NCBI GenBank assembly: GCA_026874595.1
Contig: CM049306.1
Span: 39,680,019-39,744,018, forward strand
Reading direction: 5' to 3'
Source of the DNA: Sipunculus nudus
Lineage: Eukaryota > Annelida > Sipuncula > Golfingiida > Sipunculidae
DNA: 64,000 nucleotides
Shown: piece by piece, positions 12,208 to 23,109 of the stretch
Layout: the number at the start of each line of letters is the position of its first letter
Numbering within the stretch: the stretch's first letter is position 1
Notes under the pieces: model-generated
What the model saw: the letters and a program-made list of their open reading frames with translations, nothing else
Databases searched by the model: none
What the model was told of the DNA's origin: nothing
Program-made: the position numbers and the translations under genes

Positions 12208-13041
12208 GGCGTTAGAACATGCAAAGCTGAATCGCTTAAAAAGTTCTGGTGCTCTCTGTGAGAGGTTAGCAGTCCAGTAAATAGATCGCAGCCTCTAGCA
12301 TGGGTATGAAGTTACCATGCATTCTGCATTTAGTTCATCGTCGTTTAAGTGAGGATCAGTAAACCTAGAACATTGTTTAAAGTTCGACATCAACAAGTAC
12401 CTGTAGTTGCGTTTAAAGGGCCTCATTAATATATAAACTCACAGGTCGTCTGTTATCTCACAAAGTCAAAGAGTTCGCGTAATATACTATCAGTGGCATA
12501 GGTATGGGGTTTTGATATCAACCCTATGTGTACCTATGTATAGGCCTGTGACCTGTGCGCGAGATAACCTGAGTATTTACATCGCGTTCATTGTCTGGGA
12601 GGTTACGGGACAGTTCAGGGCGAGATCCAAACATGCGGAAAAACTGAATGTTTACACAGTTTACCTGTGCGCGTGTTTTTTTCATCTGTGCACGGGGCAA
12701 AAGGTAACAAGGATATCACTGCGTGTAAATAATTTGAGTACAAGGACTGAGCAATCGTGGTTATATGTGGTTTTATCGGCCAGGAATTACAGTGCAAAGT
12801 TTCATTGGTGTCCGTCAATACAGAGAGGGAGTGAAAGGTCGGACGAGGTTCTGAACTGCTCGGACGACTGATCTACTAACTGTGAGCTACAACAATTTGT
12901 ATCTAGACTAAGAGTCTACACAAGAGCACCGTTTGTATGTCAACCACACCGGCAAGGTGAGCTCAAGTGTATATGTAGTGTAAATCTTGTGCAATTTTAT
13001 TTATACCTTGTTCTAACTCATCTGCACTTGCATTGATCATC
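12208..13041 (+). other. 5' flank and probable 5' UTR region of gene 1
   Basis: No coding potential was recognised. A possible splice donor (AAG|GTGAGC) lies near 12955, but no good acceptor precedes the gene 1 ATG, so the first coding exon may simply extend upstream as UTR. No clear TATA box or initiator was seen. Confidence 0.3.
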
Positions 13042-14468
13042 ATGGCGGCTATGGGCCTAGGTCCAAGCTTCCTTTTTGCTGTCCTCATTTATGTATTTAG
13101 TTTAGACAGGTTCGTTTCTGCTCAGACTATCGTGCGGACTAATGCTACCCAGTTTAGGGGAATTGTTGAGCAAGTGCACGATAGGTCAATGACTTACTTT
13201 CTAGGAATACCGTATGCTGAAGAAAGGGCTGCCAACGGTCGTTTTAGGCCGCCCATGAAATGGGGAAGGAGAAACAAAGATCAGATTTACGAAGCTAACC
13301 AACCCAAAAGCAGGTGTGTCAAAGCGCCTCTGTGGACAAGTTTTATAGATTTCGAGAAACATGCGAACAGAAGTCACGTGCCCCTCAATAAGACGCTTCC
13401 CCTGGAAGATTGTTTGTATCTCGATATATTTATACCACGTGATATCAGCACGGGAGGAAACGTGCCCCTTTACCCAGTAGCAATCGTTCTGGATGAAAGT
13501 GAGGACTCCACTAAGTTAAATCAGGATGTTTCTTACATGGCTGCTAAAGGTGACATCATCGCTATCAGTGTTGACTACAGATCTGGCGTGTTTGGTTTCA
13601 TGAGCACTGGAGGCGAACAGGGCTCCGGGAACTACGGTCTACTAGACCAGCAGCACGCCATTAACTGGATTAAGGACAACATCAGATTCTTCGGCGGTGA
13701 CCCGAATAAGTTAACTCTGGTTGGTCTTGGTGTAGGTGGAGGGGTTTACGGTGGTCTACAGGCCTTGTCTTCAACTAACAACAACCTTTTGAAAAAGGTC
13801 ATCTTGCACGATGGTTCCCCACTCCATCCCGCCGTCATGGAAACGAACCCTGCAAAGAAATTCTCTGATCTTCTTCAGTCAGTAGGATGTCCCTTACAAC
13901 CGGAAGTGGAAGCAATCGCTTGTTTGCGGCGTCTTCCGGCCACAGAGTTACATGTCGCATCTTTACAACTATCCCTAGGTGATGGGTATGGATTCAGACC
14001 AGTAGTGGACCAAAAGTTTTTCCCAGTATATCCTCTGAACCTCCTCAACACCCAAGTCAGTTACCAAACCCACTTTTTGATCGGAATGACCATGCACAAT
14101 AGAAAAAACATGGCGGACATGCTCCGCATTATGTTGAAGGATTTCTCAACAGAGGGCGACACCGTGACTGAGCTACAGGAGCTGGCGGAGCAATATTTTG
14201 GAAACCTGGCTATAAAGGTCGGCGAAATGGCAGCAACAGAGTATTCATCCTGCAGGTCTGAAACAACAGATACGATAGATATTATGGCTGATCTTCTCTT
14301 GGACATGGAGAACTACAGTCCGTCAGACTTGCTGGCTCGACGATTAAGCCGGCTTTCCCCCATCACGTATTATTATATTTATGATGGATCCAGTCGAAAT
14401 GGACGCGGCCGCAGATATAACGAGCAAGTGATTCGTACTTGGATGAAATTCATAAAAGACGGCAATAG
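13042..14468 (+). CDS. Gene 1 exon 1: inactive carboxylesterase-like adhesion protein (neuroligin-like)
   Basis: This exon encodes a signal peptide (about residues 1-27, cleavage after VSA) and nearly all of a type-B carboxylesterase / cholinesterase fold. Visible family marks are FLGIPYAEE, EDCLYLDIF, GNYGLLDQQ, FFGGDPNKLTLV and two expected disulphide pairs (Cys92-Cys124 and Cys283-Cys294). The GxSxG nucleophile elbow is GLGVG, with Gly at the Ser position as in neuroligins. The HGGG-type oxyanion segment is replaced by LDESEDS, and the stretch that normally carries the catalytic His is missing between about residues 447 and 465. It should therefore be non-enzymatic and act at the cell surface in adhesion or signalling. 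I chose ATG 13042 (context atcATGG). The exon ends AAT AG|GTAAGC, phase 2. Gene 2 is a close structural paralogue. Neuroligin versus gliotactin/neurotactin identity is unresolved. Confidence 0.88.
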
Positions 14469-16480
14469 GTAAGCCATGCATGTATAACTTTTATAATTAA
14501 GTTGTGGAGCATAATAAAATCTGATACGTACACACATGCCCTGCATGCTTCTACACATGCTATAGCAGAATGACAATCATAATAATAATGTCTTTGATAA
14601 ATCTGTCAAAAAACAAAGTCCAAAGAGATCAACTATTTTTTTTGTGTGGCCTCACTATCAAATAGCGCATTTCCCCACCTTCTACGCAGTCAGCGGTTTA
14701 AATTAATCCAACTCTTTGAAATGATGGCCGTAGTAAATTTCCTGATCTGCAAATATCTTCTTTCTCTTTTAACTTAAAAAAAATTCAGTTGATTTTAACT
14801 TTTTTTTCTGGTGAAATTCCTGCATGCAGCACTTACCTTATGTTAAATTATAGTGACGTCAATTTGTTTTCAAGAATGGGGGATGACTCGCAACTTTTTT
14901 CAGACACACACACACACACACAAACACTTTATTTTCTGTGTGACACATTTCAAATATATAACAATTATGTATAAGGTTTTTAAGAAAAAGGTATTATGTT
15001 TCCAGTATATGTTTATTCTTAATCAGGTTTAGTTTTATAATATTTCATATTAAACTCAAAAATGGAACTAAAGTCTGTCATTATTAATATATTTCATTTC
15101 CAATATATAAATAATATTCTCCGATAATCAAGGGGATGATTACATGGACCCTCCCCCTTGATAAAAAGTGGGAGTATATAACCCCCCCTCCTGTTTTGAC
15201 GCCTTTTGTAAATTATATATATTTTATGTAGTCAATATTATTACTAATTATATCAATTGCTAAAAATAAATATAAGAAAATAAAGTTCAAATATAGTAGG
15301 GTTATTGCCCTTATATCCTACATGAAATTTGCTTAAATATAAATGAATGCACGGAATTATTTTTTTAACGTGTTTTTCATTACCAACAGAACTGATAAAT
15401 AATACATTTATGAGGATTTACATTATTATTTTACTATTTAGTGACATATTATGATATTTTACAGAATATTATTATAATATACGGACTAATGTTGAGGAAA
15501 ACTATATAATATATTGCAGAATGTTCTTCATCCTGCTTTTGAGGTTTATTGAAAAGCATTTCATAAATATTTTCCTTGTTTTTGTTTTATACAGGATAAG
15601 GGCAATATAAGTTTTGTGTGAAACACATGAACATACTAAAAGTATGCTGACGATCAGAATACTCAGATCAAAAACGTTCTCATCTTTGTTCCTTGGCCTG
15701 TGATCAGGAAGTACGGCCCGGGAATCAGGATGAGAAATTAATAAAAAATGTCGGCGCTACCATGCATATCTTAAGTAGACCATGCGTCAATAAAGATTTT
15801 CCAATTTTCTTTCCAAGTATAATTCCAATACAAGGTTTAGGAATCGTATTTTTTTTAGAAATCAATCAACATTTCAGCTGCTTATAATATTCCTTGTGAT
15901 ACCCACTACAGGGCCCTGTGTTTAGAAATTTGTGCACAATCGTATACAATAACTGTATTAATGTAAAAACAAATGAAATTACTTGTGTAGCCTCATAACC
16001 ATATGCATGTGAGCAAATCGAATCAACAAAAGAAGTCTGTATTTTCAATAAAATTTTTTATATGTGGACATGGGATGAGAAAAATACCCGAAGAAATGAA
16101 GACGGAGGATACACTGATAAAATCAAATACATCCTAGATCAACAAATCCCCCCCCCCACCCATTCCTTCAAATTGAGGTATCTGTGAGTTGGTTATCAAA
16201 TGACCCGTTAGGTGGCAGCAAGTATTACAAACATCCACATTGTTAATCAAATTACCCGAGAAATAATATCATTATAGGACGGGCGATGAAGGTATACCAT
16301 TAACCTCTATGTTAAGATACGGTACGTCTGCTAAGTCGGAATTATTTGTTGTTTGTGTGCGGAAAATAAGTAAGTAACAATTGATGCTTTTTAAGGTCGA
16401 ATTATTCTGCTTCGTTGCATGTATCTAGGTATTTTTTTTATATATAGCTGCGCATGTAATATTTTTTTTTCACGTTTCAG
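14469..16480 (+). other. Gene 1 intron 1
   Basis: Begins GTAAGC and ends with a T-rich tract and CACGTTTCAG. It is AT-rich and contains a short (CA)n at about 14904-14920 and a poly(C) run near 16147. No other feature was recognised. Confidence 0.75.
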
Positions 16481-16680
16481 TAACCCCACTCCCCCTGAGG
16501 CCTCTGACACCGTGTGGCCTCCGTATGATCTTGCCAATAAGTATTTCTTTTGGCTTCCTTACACGGCGGGCCAGGAGGCCCCTGATGGGGGTCAGAATCC
16601 GGGCAGAGATTACCGCGGGACACCGATGGCATTCTGGAATGAATACGTATATCGTATGAGGCTAAAGCCAACATGTCCAG
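16481..16680 (+). CDS. Gene 1 exon 2: C-terminal part of esterase-like domain
   Basis: A 200-nt exon flanked by TTTCAG| and |GTATGG. It joins exon 1 in phase (AG|T) and leaves in phase 1. It encodes the last strand and helix region of the esterase fold, including NPTPPEA, YFFWLPY and DYRGTPMAFWNEYVYRM, which corresponds to the neuroligin block ending in a conserved FW. A PDGGQNPGRDY loop is specific to this copy. The frame is open across both junctions, which supports the splice model. The matching exon of gene 2 is at 60506-60687 and has the same phases. Confidence 0.85.
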
Positions 16681-16689
16681 GTATGGTTT

Positions 16690-17395
16690 ATGTTTGACCA
16701 CAATATGTACTATTACTCCTCCCTCTCCAACACTGAATCACTTGTTATTATTGTGTTTTTCTTTGACAACAATATACCCCTTCCCCTAACACACTGAATT
16801 GCTTGCTGTTATTGTGTTTTAAAACAGGACCACTATATACTGTGGTTGGCTTTATATTCGCGAGGCTGAAATTTCGCGATTTCTTTATTTTGAACATTTC
16901 ACGAGGGTTTCATTTTTGCACCATGCACCGCGATTGCACCAGAACCTGTAAAATCTAAGTAAAGCAAAATCTGTATTGATGTAAAATTTAGAGCAAAATT
17001 CATACAAAACCTTACTGATTACTGGTTCAGTCATTAATATGACTTATGTCACAGTCGATATGTATCACAGCCTGTGAGTACGGTTGCATGGGCCAGTTTT
17101 GAAAACCGGTATAGATAAGATTGCTGATAAGTTTGTTTTCAAAGGTCATCTTAGTTATGAGACATCTTATTCCCGAGCGTTTCATATTCGCGATAATTTT
17201 ACATTCGCGAATATCGCGAATTTAAAACCCTGGCGAATAAAAAGGCAACCACAATTTACAAATATGTTCCTTCCCCCCCCCCAACTAGATTGCTTGCTAT
17301 AATTGTATTTTTGGTTTGACCACAGTATATACAAATATCCCTTTTCCTAGACACAGTATGGCTTGTTATTATTGCATTTTTGTATAATTAAACAC
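16690..17395 (+). repeat. Tandem repeat of about 63-77 bp, split by a MITE
   Basis: Units starting TTGACCACAATAT or variants occur at 16693, 16763, 16826 and, after the MITE, at 17316. They share ACTGAATTGCTTGTTATTATTGTG-like content. The array starts within 15 nt of the exon 2 donor site. Confidence 0.6.
16841..17253. mobile_element. TTCGCGA-rich MITE in intron 2 of gene 1
   Basis: The left end TGTGGTTGGCTTTATATTCG is mirrored at the right end (reverse complement TGTGGTTGCCTTTTTATTCG), giving an element of about 413 bp with terminal inverted repeats of roughly 24 bp. Subterminal TTCGCGA palindromes are frequent. No coding capacity. The target duplication is not clear, so the transposon superfamily is not assigned. 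Confidence 0.65.
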
Positions 17396-17842
17396 GTAAA
17401 TGTTACATACATGCTAACACCCCCACATAAGTCGTTAAAAATAAAGTATAGGTCAGGCCTTGTATCAATATCACGATCTAAGATACATGATTAGCACACC
17501 TCTCTAACAATAGCATGGGTGCTAAGCTGTTTTATGAGCACTTTCATGGCACTGCACATAACATATTTATTGCATCTTCGCAGGTGGCGCGTTTAGTAGG
17601 CGCATACATACGAAGCCATACATTATGAGAGTCTCATATTTAGATGGCAGTGAAACCTTCGATCTAGACATAAGAGGATCTATTGAATGTTCTCAATGGG
17701 AGAGTCTGTTCTATCCTGGGATTAAGTTTCTTCGACCACTGTATTTTAGAATAAATAATACACTTTTGTGAGACTTATGTAGATTTCATGGCTACGTCGC
17801 AGCAGATCGATTGACTGGGACAATGTGTGTCCTTTGCTCTTT

Positions 17843-17844
<2 letters not shown>

Positions 17845-17913
<69 letters not shown>
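17845..17913. repeat. (AT)n microsatellite
   Basis: An uninterrupted AT dinucleotide run of about 69 bp within intron 2 of gene 1. Confidence 0.95.
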
Positions 17914-17914
<1 letters not shown>

Positions 17915-18258
17915 CTCTGAAGAAAAACAACACTGTTAATTCACAACAGACTGTTTCACGGGATGCGACCCGATCATCAGGTGAATGTGGTTAGAATCTA
18001 ACAATTTCTACATTTCTATAGTTCCTAGAAATATTTATTCAGATAAACTTGGCATATTATTCCTCACATTTACATTGTGCATTTAAAAACATCGTTTATA
18101 TCCTCGGATATAGTTTAACGAAATTCTGTGTCGTTATTAAGCTTTTAATGTCTGATGTTTCTCAACAGCTTGGAAATAGGATTACATGTAATACAGGAAT
18201 GCGAAAGTAAGGCATTCTTTTTATCTGTTGTTTGTATAGTTGTTTGTTTCTTCAACAG

Positions 18259-18348
18259 GTGGCGCTAAGAGCCAGTGTAAAGATCCGAGTACGTCGGAAT
18301 CATCTTCAGGTGACTCCGCGTCTTCCAGAGCTGTGAAAATCCTTACCG
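18259..18348 (+). CDS. Gene 1 exon 3: extracellular Ser-rich linker
   Basis: A 90-nt exon between TTCAACAG| and |GTGAGTG. It enters with the G left by exon 2 and leaves in phase 1. It encodes a short Ser/Asp-rich stalk (KDPSTSESSSGDSASS) between the esterase domain and the membrane helix, in the position of the O-glycosylated stalk of neuroligins. Low sequence conservation is expected for such a linker. The call rests on frame continuity, good splice sites and the adjacent transmembrane exon. Confidence 0.75.
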
Positions 18349-20013
18349 GTGAGTGACAGACTGGGGAAGAGACAGCGTATTGACATGATACGGAAACTTC
18401 CATCAGCCAGTACATAATAGTAGCTTTGTAACAGTATCCTCCTTGTGGACATAAAAATGACCCGATATTGTTGCCATGTCAACATCGCGTGATCCATTGT
18501 CTCTATGGACGCCATTTAGCCATATTACATCCATTAGCATAATGGGGGTTGATTCATTAGAAGGTACTAGATGGGAACCTTGCTTTCTTGTGGTAAGCTC
18601 CTCGTCGTTATTTCTCAGGCACCTCTTTGTTGTTCCTTTACACCTCACGTCGACACGGATCGATGTGGTATATATGTTATCACGTGCCGCCTGGCTCTCG
18701 TCTCCCATTCAGCGTAAATATAATCCCTTCAACAAGAGTTGCCCATTTGCCGACAGTTCTTGTAAACATGTAAGTTTATGCAGACTAACATGAATTGTGA
18801 GCAAAACACTGAATATATTAAAAACAGTCCAATAATCGGGATATAGAATAACGACATTTCTCAGCGTTAAAGCGACTCCATGCCGTTGCGTCATCCATGC
18901 GTTGGATAACTCCATTAAATATGCGAGTAATTGCGCTCTGACAATAGTTTGATTTGGCGTTTGGTTTCGAAAAAATGTTTTATGACGCTTCGCTTAAGAG
19001 TTTTGTTTGGAGCATAAACAGACCGGATAATCTGAATCGCGATTAGTTCAGAAACTGCTACATTCATGTACTGTTATGCATTAAAGCTAGCTATTTACCT
19101 GCCTTTTCTGTAGAATGTATGTGATATCTGGCTTACTAAGTGTATATATTATTGAACTGTAGGTAATTCTTGCTTTAAGAAGTTTCTATAGCGCCTCTTA
19201 CGCTGACTGTTAGTGGACTCTGTACAAGCGCCATTACTGACGAACAGAAAAACCATGTAACCTAGGGTGCTAGGCTGCATATGTGAAAAAGTTGAAAATT
19301 CCCTATTTGCAAAACGCCCTTTGCAAATCTTTGGTTACTCTGACATGCATCTAGAAGTCATTGTTGAATGTGTTTGGATTATATTGGCGGGCCCTAACAT
19401 GTTATAAACACTTGGAAAATAAACAAAAAGCGATCGGATCGGATTTTTCTGGCCAAATGTGTTTAAAAGGTTCAATTAATTATCTTTAGTTAATAGACGT
19501 CAGGTATCGGAAAAGGCCCCTCTGTGGAACATCTTTTCATAAAACTCTAGTTCATTCAAAGCTTAACAGCACAATCCTGATGTGGTGTCCCTCCACATGA
19601 TAGATGCTGTTACATTTGGACCAACTGAGGTCTGCTAGCAAAGGTACTCCAGTGTCTTTAATCGGTCATAGTTTTACATTGCATTTACTGAACAATTTTT
19701 ACTGTATTTTGTGAAATTTACTCTTGTCTGATAAGATTCTGAATTACGTTACTTCAGTTATTAGATCCTTATTAAGAAGTTGTGTAACCTAGTAAGTTTC
19801 TGCACTGACTTATTTTTTTTATTCCTTTTTGTACTCACAGGGAATATTAACGTACAATTATTACAAAGGCTTAAATTTAAACAGTCAGTGTTTGAATATA
19901 GTTAAAGTTTTGCTAGAACTCATTATAGCTTTATCGTTTGTGATAGGTCCCCTTTTACAAATGCTTTAATAATGAACTCGCTCATATTATTGGGTTTCTC
20001 TTTTCTGTTGCAG
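18349..20013 (+). other. Gene 1 intron 3
   Basis: Begins GTGAGT and ends TTTCTGTTGCAG. No repeat or other gene was recognised. Short open frames on both strands at 18.2-18.9 kb have no supporting context. Confidence 0.75.
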
Positions 20014-20237
20014 GACTTTTCGTTGTCTCTTTAGTGGTGAATTTCATCCTGCTGTGCGTTATGGCCCGCGCGCAGATTGCCCTGGTGTGCAGACGACTCC
20101 ACGCTAAGTGTAACAAAGACGCCTTATACTCCAACGATGGTAGAGAAATCCGAGTCGGCTACGCCGGGATGACGTCAAGCAGGAACACTATAGATCGGAA
20201 AAACACGTTAGAAAGGCCAACGCCGCAACCACGGTGA
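20014..20237 (+). CDS. Gene 1 exon 4: transmembrane helix and cytoplasmic tail
   Basis: The exon completes the split Gly codon and encodes a hydrophobic helix (LFVVSLVVNFILLCVM), a basic stop-transfer region (CRRLHAKCNK) and a cytoplasmic tail of about 55 residues, ending at TGA 20235-20237. Together the four exons give 646 aa with type I topology. The tail contains a Tyr (NKDALYSNDG) and Ser/Thr-rich stretches but ends PTPQPR, so it lacks the C-terminal PDZ ligand typical of vertebrate neuroligins. A polyadenylation signal was not clearly seen nearby. Confidence 0.82.
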
Positions 20238-21339
20238 TAATAATTCATTGTTGCCATGGACACTATTAATTACATGGCATATTTCAATTTTCAACTTCTA
20301 TGTCTGTGGAACCAATGTTAACATGATTATTATGTACAGGAGTTTTTGGGTGACCATACGTGTATGTTTTTACAGTATTCTTTTTTTATCTTAATCAAAT
20401 TTAACGTGGTTTTATCATTTATGCCTTTGTTTATCTCAGGAGACTTTAAATCAATTGAGCTAAAGTGATTGGTCATTAACTTATTTTTATAACCTACACA
20501 TTTGCTTTTACTTTTTAAAGGCCAGTTTTATCAATCTCTCTACGATCGTATCTTAAACAGAACCATACATACGTATATACTTCTCTCTTAATTTTATATC
20601 CACATAACAATGAACTCTTTGGAAAATTATAAACTGTTTAGATGTTTGCAAAAATTATTATCAAAGAGGATTTATTTACTTTGAAAAATTAAACTGTGTT
20701 ATTATCCCCTATTCCCTTATGAGAAACAGCGCCAACCCCCGAAAAAGCCAGTACGTAATTATGTAACACTTCATTATGACATCACAAATCTCTCTCCCTA
20801 GAAGTTCTTATAGATCTGTGTCAAGAGCTCTTTATTTTACTCAGAATACACAAGTTTATCTTAAATTGTCCGTCAGGTAGGAACATACTCACGACAAATT
20901 AAGGCTGTTTAGTTAACAAATTAGCAAAATGTTGTAAATGTATTCACGTGACATTGTTACCTGTCTGTGAATGATTAATTCTTGTCCATCCTAAATCGTG
21001 CATAAATTTTCAAGGAATCATGCTATTACGACACAAATTACAGGTAACAGTAACATGAGATATTTCACGCTCCTCCTTAGCGGTAGCGGTTATACACTGC
21101 AGTCGTCCCATTTATTTAGAGATATTTAAAAAATAATATTATTTGTCATAAATTTGATTTATTTGTATTGCTAGTAAGCATTTGCATTCTTTACGCAGTG
21201 GTCGTCTTAAAAACGTTATTAAGCATTCAATTTACCCGATGCTTCCAAGGCCGTTTTGTCGCATGAACGGGCTTAAAGCAAAGAATGTTCCGTTAAATGA
21301 GAGTGTGAAATTGTTAGTTTTGACCATTTTTAATCGGAC
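20238..21339. other. 3' flank of gene 1
   Basis: Probably includes the 3' UTR. It is AT-rich, and no canonical AATAAA was identified with confidence. No other gene is visible. Confidence 0.4.
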
Positions 21340-22700
21340 TGAAAACCTGCTGATGAATTGGTATGACGCATTGTCCGTCGTCCGTCCGTTAGCAGGGTAC
21401 AAATCATAACCGCTGGACCTAGAAACTTCAAAGTGTACATCCAGGGATGTCAATAAAAAATTTCTTTTGAAACCTGAAATTAGGTGACTTCGACCTATAT
21501 CCTTCGAGCTACGGGGCTTGCCGGTATCCCCCAGAATAATTAAAATTTTTTTATTCAAAACTTCCAGTATCTTGATAATTAATGTATGGATTGCCATGAA
21601 TCTTGCCTTCCAACCAGTATCCTGAAACCTGGTGTGTTTATTGATTATGATTGGTTTCTTCAGTTCCTGAAGAATGGTGTATTTTTTTATATTTTTTATG
21701 CATTTTTCTTCCATTTTGAGACTGCCAAATTATATTGATACTATCAGATTCGCAACTGTGGTTTTATCTGTGTCCTGAAACCTTATGTCGTTTATTAGAA
21801 CCCTGCCTGTATAAGCGGATACCCTATATTAATCACCATGTCCGTAAGTCTGTGCGTCTGTTTGTCTTTCTGTATGTCCGTCAAATTTGTTTCCTGATGA
21901 TGATGATTTTGGATCGACATATGGATTTATACTTGAATTTTATATGGCCCACCTCTATCGCAAGAACTCTATTGATTTTGGGGTCATGAGGTCAAATGTC
22001 AAGGTCACAGGACCCACTTATTTAGAAAGATTGTGGACGCATTTTAAGTAGAACCTTTCATCCAAAACCTTCCACCTCGCACATATAGCTGGCCTGCCAA
22101 TAGGAGAAGAACCTAATTGATTTTTGGGTCACAATTTCAAAGGTATAGGTCACAGTTGCCATCTGTCCCCTTTTTTCCCAGATAATAACTCAGGTTTGGA
22201 TTGACATATTGGGTTCAAACTTGATTTGTATATGAAACACCAATACAGTAAGAACCCTTTTGATTTTTGGGTCATGTGGTCGAAGGTCAAGGTCACAGGA
22301 CCCACTTTTTAAAAAGATTGTGGATGCATTTTAAGCCGAATTTAACATCCCAAACCTTCCATCTTCCACGTGGCGCACCTGCCAATAGGGCAGGGTTCCT
22401 TTTGATATTTGGGCCAATAGGTCAAAGGTCAAGGGGGCAATCTGTCCACATATTAGTTTCCAGATGATAACTCCAGTTTGGACTGAAATATCGGTCTCAA
22501 CCTTGACCTATATATAGCCAACCACTTAAGTAAGAACTCTCATGATTTTGGAGTAAGGGGGCAAATGTCAAGGTCAAAGGACCCACTTTTTAAAAAGATT
22601 GTGGATGCATTTTAAGCCAAAATTTTCATTCCAAACCTTCTATCTTCCACGTGGCGCACCTGCCAATAGGGTAAAGTCCCTTTTGATTTTGGGGCAAGAA
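21340..22700 (+). repeat. GGTCA-rich tandem array with units of about 285 bp
   Basis: Three units at about 21850-22700 share AAGGTCA(C/A)AGGACCCACT (markers near 22003, 22291 and 22572; periods about 288 and 281). They also share AAAGATTGTGGA(C/T)GCATTTTAAG and CCTGCCAATAGG. The preceding 21340-21850 contains GTCCGTCGTCCGTCCG and related motifs and may be the element's flank. No terminal signature was recognised. Arrays of this style are common in mollusc genomes, but the transposon class is not assigned. Confidence 0.6.
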
Positions 22701-23061
22701 GTGGGTAAGTGAAATATGATAGCTTAAACGTATGTAACGCGGCCGCTGTTTAATGGGCGTAGTACACGTTGCATGTACATATGCTTTAGAATCATAATAT
22801 TATTGTCCTAGCCATTCTATTTAATCTAAAGAATATTCTTATTACCGTCTCCATGTTAATCGATAGTTTACTGCGCTTTATATACATGTATGATAACTCT
22901 AGTCACAGAGCCGTATTGTGACGTCATCTATCATTTAAATACAGGTTAGAATTCAAACAACTTGAGCCACCGGAGCCTGTTGTGCCCAAAGCCGAAGAAG
23001 AAGAAGTTTAATGAAATTCATCCTGGTCAAATAGAGATTATCATGTGATATTATTAAACTT

Positions 23062-23109
<48 letters not shown>

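Larger units (their letters stand above)
16681..18258 (+). other. Gene 1 intron 2
   Basis: Begins GTATGG and ends TTCTTCAACAG. It contains a 63-77-bp tandem array interrupted by a MITE (16690-17395) and an (AT)n tract (17845-17913). An alternative acceptor-like CAG near 17583 opens only a short frame with an early stop. Confidence 0.75.

Noticed and set aside
13033-13041. Upstream TTG as start of gene 1
   Set aside because: Nuclear animal genes start at ATG. The first ATG in frame is 13042 and has a good context and signal peptide.
17583-17640. Alternative exon 3 acceptor in gene 1 (CAG|GTGGCGCG)
   Set aside because: The frame reaches a stop within about 15 codons, whereas the acceptor at 18258 gives an open phase-compatible exon leading to the membrane helix.
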